Positions 35,742 through 43,828 are shown, numbered from the stretch's first letter. The stretch is 53,833 nt of DNA from G020354785 sp964521285 (GCA_964521285.1 CAZFQS010000024.1:1-53833); one strand, 5' to 3'. A program made the numbers and translations. Notes: a model not told the origin generated them from the letters alone.

Positions 35742-36698
35742 TCATCTTAATATAGTAAAATTAAATTTCTCTCTGGCAACTTTTTTTACGTTATCAAATG
35801 TTTTAAAAGCCGAGGTTCCCCCTGCACCAGTTGTATTTATGGCACCAGATAATGCTGCAAATTCAAGGCATTCAGGAAGAGACTTTTTATTTATATAATT
35901 ATACATAAAGCCGGCATTAAAACTATCACCAGCTCCAATAGCATCTTTAATGGTTTCATTTATAAATGCTTTTTGTACCACTATTTTTGTTTTATCCCAC
36001 ATAATCGCGCCATTTACACCATCTTTAACCACCACAACATTGCAGAATGGTTTTATTGATGAAATGGCATCCTCTATAGTTGAAGTAGAAGTAAATTGTT
36101 TTAATTCGCTTGCATTAGGAAGAAAAACATCGACATAGGGCAATAAACTCTTTAAATCAACATCCCATTTTTCATGAGGATCCCATTGAGGATCAAAAGA
36201 TGTTGTCATACCCAATGCTTTTGCCCTTTTAAATAAAATAATTACATCGGGTTTAAGTCCTTCTATCAGGAAAATAGAGCTTAAGTGCATATGTGATGCC
36301 GATTTAAGGACTTCATCCGGGATATCCTGAATCCTAAGGTCATTCATAGCCCCGGGATAGGTAACCATTGCCCGGTCGTTACCAAAGTTCATTGCAACTG
36401 TCAAGCCGGTTAAAAAATGCGGCGTTTTTATAATGTTACTAATATCCACACCTCCCTGACTAAGTGAGGAAGTAACCTGGTCCGAAAAGCTATCCATGCC
36501 AACTTTGCCTAAAAAAGTAACTTTAGTACCCAACACACTAATATTATTTGCAAAGATTGCAGAGCTGCTTCCCAGGGTTTGAATCATTTCTTGAGCAATA
36601 ACTTCCTTTCCAATTTCAGGTAGTGACTCTACTTTATTAAGGATTAAATCAATGTTTAATTCTCCTACTACCAATACGTCAAATTCTTTTTTTCTCAT
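35742..36698 (-). CDS. PfkB-family sugar kinase
   Basis: 318 residues of the ribokinase/PfkB fold: an N-terminal lid and substrate region (VVGELNIDLIL, near 10-20; an LGSSSAIFA stretch near 42-50) and the C-terminal ATP site with GAGDSFNAGF, Asp258 being the catalytic base. PfkB enzymes phosphorylate sugars or sugar phosphates. In this operon it is positioned to be tagatose-6-phosphate kinase, making the substrate of the neighbouring aldolase; it could instead be a free-sugar (galactosamine) kinase making the substrate of AgaS. Sequence alone does not decide, and only one kinase is encoded here. It is 22 bases behind the GatZ gene and 47 bases ahead of the aldolase. Confidence 0.85.
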   Translation of the reverse strand: MRKKEFDVLVVGELNIDLILNKVESLPEIGKEVIAQEMIQTLGSSSAIFANNISVLGTKVTFLGKVGMDSFSDQVTSSLSQGGVDISNIIKTPHFLTGLTVAMNFGNDRAMVTYPGAMNDLRIQDIPDEVLKSASHMHLSSIFLIEGLKPDVIILFKRAKALGMTTSFDPQWDPHEKWDVDLKSLLPYVDVFLPNASELKQFTSTSTIEDAISSIKPFCNVVVVKDGVNGAIMWDKTKIVVQKAFINETIKDAIGAGDSFNAGFMYNYINKKSLPECLEFAALSGAINTTGAGGTSAFKTFDNVKKVAREKFNFTILR

Positions 36699-36720
36699 TT
36701 TTTAATAAGTTTAGAATCAC

Positions 36721-37986
36721 TTAAAGTAAATTATTTAAATCTACAAGGTTAAACTTATGAAAATATCTATCCATTGCTTTACCTATCGAAGTTAAGACTA
36801 TTTCATCCGGCTTAATACCATTTTGTATCATGTTTATAAATAGTTTTGTACGGGCAGCAACAACTTCAGCATTTTCCCAAATATAGCGGCAACCTGTTTT
36901 AATTAGCCATTCTTGCCTATCTTCCGCCAATGAATAAAAGTTGTCTGAGGATTCATCTTCATTGATCCATTTTTTCCACCGGTTAGAATCAATTACAGCT
37001 TCCCACAATCTGTTTTTCATTCCCGATTGTTTAGCAACCCTACCTTCATTGAATAATTTTGCCTCTATTTTATCTAATTCAATTAATCCATCATATTCCT
37101 TCTCGGTAAATTCGGGACCAATGTTTGCAGCCCCCATTCCTGATAAGGGATATTGTTCAGGGTTTTCCACATTATCTGAATAGTGTCCTTTTATCTTGCT
37201 TCCGTATGGTTTAACTGCTTCGGTTAATTGTCTGGCTACTATCGGATCAAACAATGTTGTGTGTAAGTCCGTACCAACTTTACCAACTATAAAACAAGGC
37301 CAGGTGTCTTGCAGGTTATTCTTTTTCAAACCATCCCGAAGCAATTTGAGAAACCGATTAAAAACATTCATATCTGCCAAACCTCCATGAACTTCTTCAG
37401 TTCCTACCTCATAGGCAATCTTCTCTAAACCTTTTTCTCTCCTGTACTTTTCACAATGAACAATTAGTTCAATCGTTCTTTCAGTAACAACATCAATATT
37501 AATAGTTTCACCTTTAGGCAAAGTGATGTCAATAGTAGGGTCCACATGGATAAGATCATACCCGGCATCAATAGCTTTTTCAAATGATTCCTTTACTGCG
37601 GCCATTGTTTCTTCATATTTCCAATTTTCCACTCTGTGTTTATCCTTCAGCCAGGGACCCCCATGATCAATAGCAACAATAACAGGTCCGGTGAAATTAA
37701 TAACACGTGCCTCTTCCCTAATAGTATCAACAAACTCTTTTGCTGTAAATCCTGTATATCCGCCATCTGTGTCAACCTGGTTTAATGTAGCAGCAAATTT
37801 AATAGGAGCATTGCATCTCTTCGCCGACAACAGAGCTGCTTTTAAAACAGATATTGAATTAGGGCAGGCTGCAAAAATCGTTCTTTTTACTTTTGTTTCC
37901 TTTTCCAGCAAATCAATACGTTTCAATATGTAATCTAGCAAAGACAAATTTGCTTCCTTGGCCTGTTTTCGTAACTCAACATTCAT
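36721..37986 (-). CDS. gatZ: GatZ/KbaZ-like D-tagatose-bisphosphate aldolase accessory subunit
   Basis: 421 residues, cytoplasmic, of the GatZ/KbaZ/AgaZ family. Family-like stretches include AACPNSISVLKAAL near 39-52, IDHGGPW at 106-112, HVDPTIDI near 155 and YEVGTEEVHGG near 205. In enterobacteria these proteins are needed for full activity and stability of the tagatose-bisphosphate aldolase and resemble class II aldolases without being catalytic on their own; related AgaZ proteins have also been proposed as tagatose-6-phosphate kinases. The length matches the family. It lies between agaS (17 bases) and the PfkB gene (22 bases), which fits a tagatose pathway operon. Confidence 0.87.
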   Translation of the reverse strand: MNVELRKQAKEANLSLLDYILKRIDLLEKETKVKRTIFAACPNSISVLKAALLSAKRCNAPIKFAATLNQVDTDGGYTGFTAKEFVDTIREEARVINFTGPVIVAIDHGGPWLKDKHRVENWKYEETMAAVKESFEKAIDAGYDLIHVDPTIDITLPKGETINIDVVTERTIELIVHCEKYRREKGLEKIAYEVGTEEVHGGLADMNVFNRFLKLLRDGLKKNNLQDTWPCFIVGKVGTDLHTTLFDPIVARQLTEAVKPYGSKIKGHYSDNVENPEQYPLSGMGAANIGPEFTEKEYDGLIELDKIEAKLFNEGRVAKQSGMKNRLWEAVIDSNRWKKWINEDESSDNFYSLAEDRQEWLIKTGCRYIWENAEVVAARTKLFINMIQNGIKPDEIVLTSIGKAMDRYFHKFNLVDLNNLL

Positions 37987-38003
37987 TCATTGTTTATTAT
38001 AAA

Positions 38004-39170
38004 TTATTGAATTAATTCATCATATATAACCACACCTTCAACAACTCGTGAAACTGCACCGCTAACAGAGGGATTGTCAGGTTTTAGACCTAATTCGAGC
38101 GATTTAAAGAATCCAAGAATTTGTGCGGGAAGTACACTGCACACAGGCAGAAATTCCTCTTCGATCTGTTTACTTGTTTCTGAAAAAGAAATCTCTACAT
38201 CGAGATTTATTTTAGAAATTGGACTATCTGCCACCCCAACCAACATCATAGCCTTTTTCCCTTTTTGTATTGATCGAACAAGATCTTTTTCGTATCTATG
38301 GACGTAGTCATTATTTGAGAATATGAATAAGACTATTGTTTTTTCATCTATAACAGCTTTTGGGCCATGTCGAAATCCTAAAAAAGAATCATTTTTACAG
38401 ATAATCTGTCCATCTGTTAGTTCCTGTAACTTTAAATGTGATTCCGTTGCTGTACCGTATAAAGGACCCGAACCAAGAAAAACAGCTCTTTCAAAATTTA
38501 ATTTAGCTATTTTCTGAAGTCTGTCACAATAATTATCTATTATATTCCTACCGAATTTTAGTAAATAATTAATCTGTTCCTTGAGAGCATCAGCTTGCTC
38601 TCTTCTGGCAAACAACAAACCCGACAACAACATGCTGGTGTAACTACTTGTCATAGCCACACCTTTATCATTTGATTCTGGAGGGAGAATAAAATTGTAC
38701 TTACCGTTTTTTGATTTGTATTTTGCAAGTTGCCCTTCTTCGTCGCATGTAATTACCAAATGATAGCATTCATTGCAAAAAGTATCGGCCAGTTTCGCAG
38801 TAGCAACACTTTCAGGGCTATTTCCTGAACGAGCAAATGATATTATCAAGGTTGGTATATCTGCTTGCAGATAATCTGCCGGATGAGTTACAAGGTGAGT
38901 TGTTGCTATAGATACAGTTGTAATTCCTGTATATTTTTGAAAGGCACCTTCCAATGAATATCCAATATAGGCACTGGTTCCGGCTCCTGTTAATATGATT
39001 TTTTTACATTCCTTAATATAAGTATTCCAAAACTCCATTATACCTTTCTGCTCCAGGATAAATTTTTCATAAGTTCTTTCCCAGGTTAAAGGTTGCTCTG
39101 ATATTTCCTTAGCTGTATAAATTGCTCCCTTTGAAATCAATTCAGCTTCGTTTATCTTTAGATATTTCAT
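38004..39170 (-). CDS. agaS: AgaS-type SIS-domain galactosamine-6-phosphate deaminase/isomerase
   Basis: 388 residues with two SIS sugar-isomerase domains (about 45-190 and 210-360). ILTGAGTSAYIG (59-70) and SFARSGNSPES (111-121) are phosphosugar-binding loops, and the layout is that of AgaS rather than GlmS, since no glutaminase domain is present. AgaS converts galactosamine-6-phosphate to tagatose-6-phosphate with release of ammonia. As first gene of the seven-gene leftward operon it has a promoter with an exact -7 box and a triple TTTCR repeat in the divergent spacer shared with the DeoR-family regulator. This placement is the main reason for proposing an amino-galactose substrate for the locus. 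Confidence 0.87.
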   Translation of the reverse strand: MKYLKINEAELISKGAIYTAKEISEQPLTWERTYEKFILEQKGIMEFWNTYIKECKKIILTGAGTSAYIGYSLEGAFQKYTGITTVSIATTHLVTHPADYLQADIPTLIISFARSGNSPESVATAKLADTFCNECYHLVITCDEEGQLAKYKSKNGKYNFILPPESNDKGVAMTSSYTSMLLSGLLFARREQADALKEQINYLLKFGRNIIDNYCDRLQKIAKLNFERAVFLGSGPLYGTATESHLKLQELTDGQIICKNDSFLGFRHGPKAVIDEKTIVLFIFSNNDYVHRYEKDLVRSIQKGKKAMMLVGVADSPISKINLDVEISFSETSKQIEEEFLPVCSVLPAQILGFFKSLELGLKPDNPSVSGAVSRVVEGVVIYDELIQ

Positions 39171-39202
39171 ACAAGTCTAATTTTAAATTATTATTTATGT
39201 AT

Positions 39203-39229
39203 CTTTCGTTTCATTTCGTTACAAATATA
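39203..39229 (-). promoter_or_regulatory. agaS promoter -7 box with overlapping triple TTTCR operator candidate
   Basis: On the minus strand TATATTTG (39222-39229) fits the TAnnTTTG -7 consensus; the start of transcription should fall near 39215. Immediately there, on the plus strand, TTTCG-TTTCA-TTTCG (39204-39218) gives three tandem 5-bp repeats. This fits the core I recall for the AgaR operators of E. coli (TTTCRTTTYRTTTY). Its position over the start site suits repression by the DeoR-family protein encoded divergently. Confidence 0.6.
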
Positions 39230-39320
39230 TTAACTTATATTTACTTTCTATTACTTTTCAGATAATTTTTTTCAATTAAATAAGATTTTAAAACAGACTG
39301 CTTTATTTGACTTTATTTCT

Positions 39321-39328
39321 TATTTTTG
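39321..39328 (+). promoter_or_regulatory. Candidate -7 box for the DeoR-family regulator
   Basis: TATTTTTG fits TAnnTTTG and lies 23 bases before the ATG at 39352. A TTTG at 39306-39309 is only 11 bases upstream, too close for a normal -33, so the assignment is tentative. Confidence 0.35.
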
Positions 39329-39351
39329 CAATAAAATATAAATTAAAGTAT

Positions 39352-40134
39352 ATGGAAGGTAACCTTAAGAAAGCAACGGTGGATCGAAGAGAAAAAATTC
39401 TGAAACTAATCTCTGAGCAAGGAAAAGTTTATGTATATGAGTTAAGTGCATTATTTAAGGTAAGTGAAGTTACCATTCGAAACGATCTGGATCAACTTGA
39501 GAAAAAGAATCATTTAATCCGGGCACGAGGTGGGGCTTTGAAATTAGAGAGTCAAGTATCTTTAGATTTCAACCTTTCGGAAAAACATAAACTACATTAT
39601 ACAGAAAAGGCTAGAATAGGAAAAAAAGCCGCAAGTTTAATTAGTGATACAGAAACTATTATTCTCGATTCAGGAACAACTACTGCAGAAATCGCTAAGA
39701 ACCTGGCGAATTTAAATAACATATCGGTTATTACAAATGCAATTAACATTGTAAATATCTTAGTCCAGTTTCCGGCCATTAATGTCATTATTCCTGGTGG
39801 ATATTTAAGAAAGAACTCACTATCAATGGTAGGTCCCCTTGCTGAAAAAAACTTTAAAAACTTGCATGTTGACAAAGTATTTATTGGGGTGGATGGCTTC
39901 GACCCAAAAATTGGGGCATTTACTCCAAATATTGAGGAAGCCTTTTTAAATGAAATTATGATTGGTATATCAAATGAGGTAATTTTAGTTGCAGATTCAA
40001 GCAAATTTAATCGCAAGAGTTTAGCATTTATTTGTCCTGTATCTTCCATCAATACTATTGTTACCGACGAAGGATTGAGTCAATCGGATCGTAAAAAGCT
40101 TGAAGATAGTGGTATTAAAGTAGTTATTGCTTAA
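39352..40134 (+). CDS. DeoR-family transcriptional regulator of the sugar operon
   Basis: 260 residues from the ATG at 39352, which puts the start just before the usual DeoR N-terminus (RREKILKLISEQGKVYV); an in-frame TTG at 39307 overlaps the promoter and is rejected. Winged helix-turn-helix about 8-62 (VSEVTIRNDLDQLEKK), then the DeoRC sugar-phosphate sensor domain about 80-240 with DSGTTTAEIA and the VFIGVDGFD and ADSSKF stretches. DeoR-type repressors such as AgaR, GatR and FruR bind tandem TTTC-type repeats and are released by phosphosugars. It is divergent from agaS with a 181-base shared control region. I infer that it represses the leftward operon and possibly the second susC. Confidence 0.9.
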   Translation: MEGNLKKATVDRREKILKLISEQGKVYVYELSALFKVSEVTIRNDLDQLEKKNHLIRARGGALKLESQVSLDFNLSEKHKLHYTEKARIGKKAASLISDTETIILDSGTTTAEIAKNLANLNNISVITNAINIVNILVQFPAINVIIPGGYLRKNSLSMVGPLAEKNFKNLHVDKVFIGVDGFDPKIGAFTPNIEEAFLNEIMIGISNEVILVADSSKFNRKSLAFICPVSSINTIVTDEGLSQSDRKKLEDSGIKVVIA

Positions 40135-40358
40135 TATTTTGTCCGATCTAATGTAGTAATTTCAAAGTTGCTTTCAGCAATATCTGCTGGGCAGATCCAA
40201 AACTCCTGAATTAATTTTACAAATTAATCTGCGTTTTTAACATTTTGTAATTTACATTTTGTAAAATTAAGACTGCATTTTATTCATGCGCCGGATTCAA
40301 AAAAGTTAATAATTATGCAACTATATTTACAGGCAGATTACTGATATTAACCTATCCC
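40135..40358. other. Convergent spacer between the regulator and the ABC permease
   Basis: 224 non-coding bases. ATCTGC/GCAGAT form a 6-bp stem with a 3-base loop at 40182-40196, TTAATTT/AAATTAA a 7-bp stem at 40211-40227 followed by a short T-run, and ACATTTTGTAA is directly repeated at 40240 and 40254. The second hairpin could serve as a weak terminator for the regulator gene. No small gene seen. Confidence 0.4.
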
Positions 40359-41417
40359 TTATCTTGATCGTATTTCCCTCTTCATAAAAAGAAGGTAACT
40401 AATAAGGAAACAGAGAATTGTTATTGCTATTAGTCCGGTAAGCTGTGGCCATACCAGTAATAAACTTTGTCCAAGCGGCAGCGGTCCGGGAATAGTTCCC
40501 TGTAACTGTTCTATAGTTAATGGCCCAAGACTGCGCACCGAAGGCATCAAGAGGGTAGTAGTCGCCTCACTGAAAAGCTCATTGGGCATTATCTGCACAA
40601 GGACAAATTTTAATTTTTCATACAGATAGATAACACGTGCAGAGGCAAACTTTGATGGCTCAAAGGCTTTTGTGATTAAATTAAATATAAGAGGATAAAA
40701 TACAGTGAAAAACAGCCATACAGCAATGCCGGACAATGCAGATGTGGCAGCTTGTCTGAAGCGGACCGAAAACAAAATTGACAGGTTTAACCAGAAGGAT
40801 ACATATACAATACTTAATAGAGTATAGAAAATAACACGCATAAATTCTTCAACCGTTGGTGGAATTCCAATAGCAATTAAACCCGTTCCGATTACCAGAA
40901 AGCTAAGAGTAAAAAACATCACGCCAACAACAATTAATGCAGCTGTGAATTTGGCATTAAGTACATAGTCCCGCGGCACCGGTTGTGAAAGAATACGGCT
41001 GAGAGTTCCTCTATTTTGCTCCGAGTTAATCGTATCAAAACCAAGGCTGATACCTAGTAAAGGGCCCAGGAAGCCTACAAATACAAAGAAAGAAGGGAGG
41101 GTTCCGTCGGATATTGTAAACAATTTCAGAAAAAAGAAAGCATTATCAACATTATCGGCATTTGCCGCTTTGCTAATGTTTGTAAGGGCAGTATACAAAG
41201 AGCCAATGCAGGTTAAAGCTATAATAGCCATAAGGATGATGAAACGCCAGCTTTTCACATGATCTGCCACTTCTTTTTGCACCATAACCCAGAAGGGACG
41301 GATAATGCGTTTGCTACGTTTCAGATGTTTTTGCTCTCTAATACGCGAAAAAAAGCCAAACAGTCTTTTCAATCCCGTATTCTGATTATATTGAGTTTTG
41401 TTTTCTAAATTATTCAT
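40359..41417 (-). CDS. ABC-2 type transporter permease
   Basis: 352 residues from the ATG at 41417, which overlaps the end of the ATPase gene by 8 bases and is preceded by AAGGAGG; upstream in-frame starts lie inside the ATPase gene without a ribosome site. A basic N-terminal region (about 1-65) precedes six membrane segments (first about 68-90, last about 325-345). The DTINSEQNRGTLSRILSQPVPRDYVL segment between the second and third helices is characteristic of ABC-2 permeases that work with CcmA/NatA-type ATPases. It probably exports a lipid, peptide or polymer, or moves a surface protein; the substrate is unknown. It is the third gene of the NEW3-ATPase-permease cassette. Confidence 0.87.
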   Translation of the reverse strand: MNNLENKTQYNQNTGLKRLFGFFSRIREQKHLKRSKRIIRPFWVMVQKEVADHVKSWRFIILMAIIALTCIGSLYTALTNISKAANADNVDNAFFFLKLFTISDGTLPSFFVFVGFLGPLLGISLGFDTINSEQNRGTLSRILSQPVPRDYVLNAKFTAALIVVGVMFFTLSFLVIGTGLIAIGIPPTVEEFMRVIFYTLLSIVYVSFWLNLSILFSVRFRQAATSALSGIAVWLFFTVFYPLIFNLITKAFEPSKFASARVIYLYEKLKFVLVQIMPNELFSEATTTLLMPSVRSLGPLTIEQLQGTIPGPLPLGQSLLLVWPQLTGLIAITILCFLISYLLFMKREIRSR

Positions 41418-42396
41418 AAGCATTCCCTCCTTCAAAATAGCGGTAATAAATATCATCCAGACCATATTCCTTTTTGTTCAGATAATTCAAATCGGCACCT
41501 GAATTGACTATAGTTCTGGCTAACTCAGAGGAAATATCAGTTGAGCACTCTACCAGAAACAGGTTATTTTTTACATTAACAGTTACTACACCTTTAAGGC
41601 TTACTAATTTATCTTTCAGTTGATTAGCTTTTATAGATTTGTTTTTTGTACTGCCTTTTCCAAAGTATTCGGGAGATACACCGACCTCAATAGTATATGC
41701 ACTGGTTTTAAATAATTGTTTTGCCAGGGAATGGATATCACCTTCTGCCAATAGTTTGCCATTTACAAATATACCTACCCGGTCGCAGACCTTCTGCACC
41801 TGGTGCAAATGGTGGGAGGAAAAAAGAACAGTTATGCCTTCTTCCCTGCTTAAACGGACAATCAGTTCAAGGAATTCCTTTACTCCTGTTGGATCGATTC
41901 CCATAGTAGGTTCATCGAGTATTATAATTTCCGGGTTTTTAATTAATACATCGGCTAATCCAAGCCGCTGTCTCATTCCGCGTGAATATTTACCTGCCTT
42001 TTTTTTTAATTCATTTGATAATCCTACCCTGCCAAGAAGCTTAATAGCCCTTTGTTCTGCCTCACCTATTGGTATACTATTAAGTCGCGCTGTATAGATT
42101 ATATTTTCCATTCCTGAAAGGTTATCGTAAAAACCTACATCCTCAGGCAGGTAACCTACCTTTTTTTTCACCTCAACAGGATTCCGGGATGGATCAATAT
42201 CACATACTCTCACAGTACCCGAGTTCGGCTCAGTTAAACCCATCAGCATAAGAATAGCTGTTGATTTTCCTGCACCATTGGGCCCCAGTAGTCCGAAAAT
42301 TTCACCTTTACCAATGGTCAAATTAAGATTGTCAACCGCTGTAAACGAACCATACTTCTTGGTCAGACCGAAAATTTCGATGACCTTCTTGTCCAT
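41410..42396 (-). CDS. ABC transporter ATP-binding protein
   Basis: 328 residues. Walker A GPNGAGKST (about 38-46), ABC signature YSRGMRQRL (about 138-146), Walker B IIILDEP (about 158-164) and a switch histidine in SSHHLHQV near 195 are all intact. The domain is the CcmA/NatA type that pairs with ABC-2 permeases; a C-terminal regulatory extension (about 225-328) follows. It overlaps the permease gene and starts 3 bases after the NEW3 stop, with a perfect AAGGAGGT ribosome site inside the NEW3 gene end. The three proteins should form one membrane complex. Confidence 0.92.
   Translation of the reverse strand: MDKKVIEIFGLTKKYGSFTAVDNLNLTIGKGEIFGLLGPNGAGKSTAILMLMGLTEPNSGTVRVCDIDPSRNPVEVKKKVGYLPEDVGFYDNLSGMENIIYTARLNSIPIGEAEQRAIKLLGRVGLSNELKKKAGKYSRGMRQRLGLADVLIKNPEIIILDEPTMGIDPTGVKEFLELIVRLSREEGITVLFSSHHLHQVQKVCDRVGIFVNGKLLAEGDIHSLAKQLFKTSAYTIEVGVSPEYFGKGSTKNKSIKANQLKDKLVSLKGVVTVNVKNNLFLVECSTDISSELARTIVNSGADLNYLNKKEYGLDDIYYRYFEGGNAYE
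41426..41432 (-). promoter_or_regulatory. Shine-Dalgarno site of the ABC permease
   Basis: AAGGAGG lies 8 bases before the ATG at 41417 and decides that start. Strong sites are uncommon in this window. Confidence 0.7.
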
Positions 42397-42399
42397 GGC

Positions 42400-43551
42400 T
42401 TACCTCCTTCCGTATTTGCGGAAAAAATAGTAAACACCTCCAATAACAGCAATAATTATAAGTAAACCTAACCATCCCCACAACATTGGTGTTTTTACTG
42501 AAACCCTGAAAGCCACCTTAGAGGATGCTTCCGGCGTTTGAGCAGAAATATTGGTCACATAATCTCCGGGAATAGCTCTATTAGCGGCTTTTATTGTTGC
42601 ATAAACCAGTGCTGTTTTCCCTGCTTCAAGTCTGCTTACAGTATCCGGATTGAATGTAACATCCCAGTTTTTTGGCTTTGAAGCTCTAAATTGAATATCT
42701 CTAAGTTCAGCTGAACCTGTATTTTTTAACAGAAGTTCAATCCGTTTGTCATTGCCTGCAGTAATGTTTGTACTTAGCAAACCAACTGGTGTAGTTAATT
42801 CTATGTCATAAGATCCGGTAATAACGACTTCGAGCTCCAGTTGCGCCGATGTTGTACTTGTAATAGCACCAACAGGAATTTTATATGTACCTGCAGCAAT
42901 ATTTTGCGGAGGTTTAATTTCAATCGTAATATCCTTGCTGTTGTTTGCCTCAATTTCAACTGAAGTTGCCTGTTTGTAATTGGGTTTAAATGTTACTGTC
43001 CAGCCTCGCGGAGCATTTGCCCTTAGTGAGTACAATTGCTTGTTTCCCGTGCGGTTCTTCAATTTAGTACTGAACGTGAAGGTAGACTTGGCATGACCTT
43101 CCATGTTCACCTGTTCAGATGTGAATTCTGTCTTAAAGGTTCCCTGTTCTGATACATTTACTACCAGTGGTAGAGTATAGTAATTTTTCGCTATAACCCT
43201 GAATAGATAGCTTCCTTTGTTGACTCTATATGGTACTGCAACTTTAAGAGAAAGCGATTTTTTCTCTCCGGGAAGTATGGAAAGTTGTTTGATATTCCAT
43301 CCTCCTGATTTTAACTCATAATCCCAGCTCTTTGGAAGTCCGGATAAATAAACATCTACATTTTTAGTAAGATCACTCTTGTTAAACACATCAATTGTGT
43401 AGTCAACAGATTCTCCCGGCGGAACTGAAATTTTCGTGTAGGGAGTATACAAGGTCACACCATCAGCTGCTAAAGCTGTATAATTACTCAAAGAGTTAAA
43501 TCCTGATAACAGGAATAAACCCAGAACAAAAAATTTCGTACGAATTGACAT
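42400..43551 (-). CDS. NEW3-domain membrane-anchored exoprotein
   Basis: 383 residues: signal peptide about 1-28, three tandem Ig-like domains of the NEW3 type (about 30-130, 135-240 and 245-350; for example SVPPGESVDYTIDVFNKSD and the PKNWDVTF and PRGWTVTF segments), a C-terminal membrane helix about 354-376 and a short basic tail (FRKYGRR). It would be anchored in the inner membrane with its beta domains outside. NEW3 domains occur in alpha-galactosidases but also in stand-alone membrane proteins encoded with ABC-2 transporters, often in Bacillota as I recall. No catalytic motif. The gene leads the cassette and has an AAGGAGGA site 6 bases before its ATG. Confidence 0.8.
   Translation of the reverse strand: MSIRTKFFVLGLFLLSGFNSLSNYTALAADGVTLYTPYTKISVPPGESVDYTIDVFNKSDLTKNVDVYLSGLPKSWDYELKSGGWNIKQLSILPGEKKSLSLKVAVPYRVNKGSYLFRVIAKNYYTLPLVVNVSEQGTFKTEFTSEQVNMEGHAKSTFTFSTKLKNRTGNKQLYSLRANAPRGWTVTFKPNYKQATSVEIEANNSKDITIEIKPPQNIAAGTYKIPVGAITSTTSAQLELEVVITGSYDIELTTPVGLLSTNITAGNDKRIELLLKNTGSAELRDIQFRASKPKNWDVTFNPDTVSRLEAGKTALVYATIKAANRAIPGDYVTNISAQTPEASSKVAFRVSVKTPMLWGWLGLLIIIAVIGGVYYFFRKYGRR
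42402..42409 (-). promoter_or_regulatory. Shine-Dalgarno site of the ABC ATPase
   Basis: AAGGAGGT, a perfect anti-16S complement, lies 5 bases before the ATG at 42396 within the last codons of the NEW3 gene. Confidence 0.75.
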
Positions 43552-43557
43552 AAAAAA

Positions 43558-43565
43558 TCCTCCTT
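43558..43565 (-). promoter_or_regulatory. Shine-Dalgarno site of the NEW3 gene
   Basis: AAGGAGGA lies 6 bases before the ATG at 43551. It is the third strong site in the same three-gene cassette, whereas most genes around it have AT-rich leaders without one. Confidence 0.75.
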
Positions 43566-43595
43566 AATTTTAAAATGAATTCCTGGTACTAAATG

Positions 43596-43603
43596 CAAAT
43601 TTA
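43596..43603 (-). promoter_or_regulatory. Candidate -7 box of the NEW3-ABC cassette
   Basis: TAAATTTG on the minus strand fits TAnnTTTG and lies about 45 bases before the NEW3 start. No -33 box at a normal distance was found. The rest of the 277-base spacer to 43828 is very AT-rich with no gene. Confidence 0.35.
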
Positions 43604-43828
43604 AAATGTGAATTAAAATTAAAAAATCACTTTTTGTTTTCAAAGATGCTCTCATACGCTTATAAACTATTGTAACTCATTAATTTTAAAGTTCTTAGAA
43701 TCAATTGTTAAAATATCTAAAAAAATCTTAAAAAATTTTAAAGATGCGATATAAAAACAAATTGACTGATTTTTAAAAATTTCATCAGCACTTTCTGATG
43801 TTAGGTTGATTTGTGCAAATTGGAGTTT

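Noticed and set aside
39307..39351. An upstream TTG start for the DeoR-family regulator
   Set aside because: It would add 15 residues absent from the family and would place the start over the candidate -7 box; the ATG at 39352 fits the usual N-terminus.
39597..40052. A 151-codon minus-strand frame opposite the regulator
   Set aside because: It is antisense to a DeoR-family gene with complete domains and has no promoter or family similarity.
41418..41465. Longer N-terminus for the ABC permease
   Set aside because: Those starts lie inside the ATPase gene without a ribosome site, while the ATG at 41417 has AAGGAGG at a proper distance and overlaps the ATPase stop.
41639..42097. A 152-codon plus-strand frame inside the ABC ATPase gene
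   Set aside because: It is the antisense shadow of an ATPase with intact Walker and signature motifs, and its translation has no recognisable domain.
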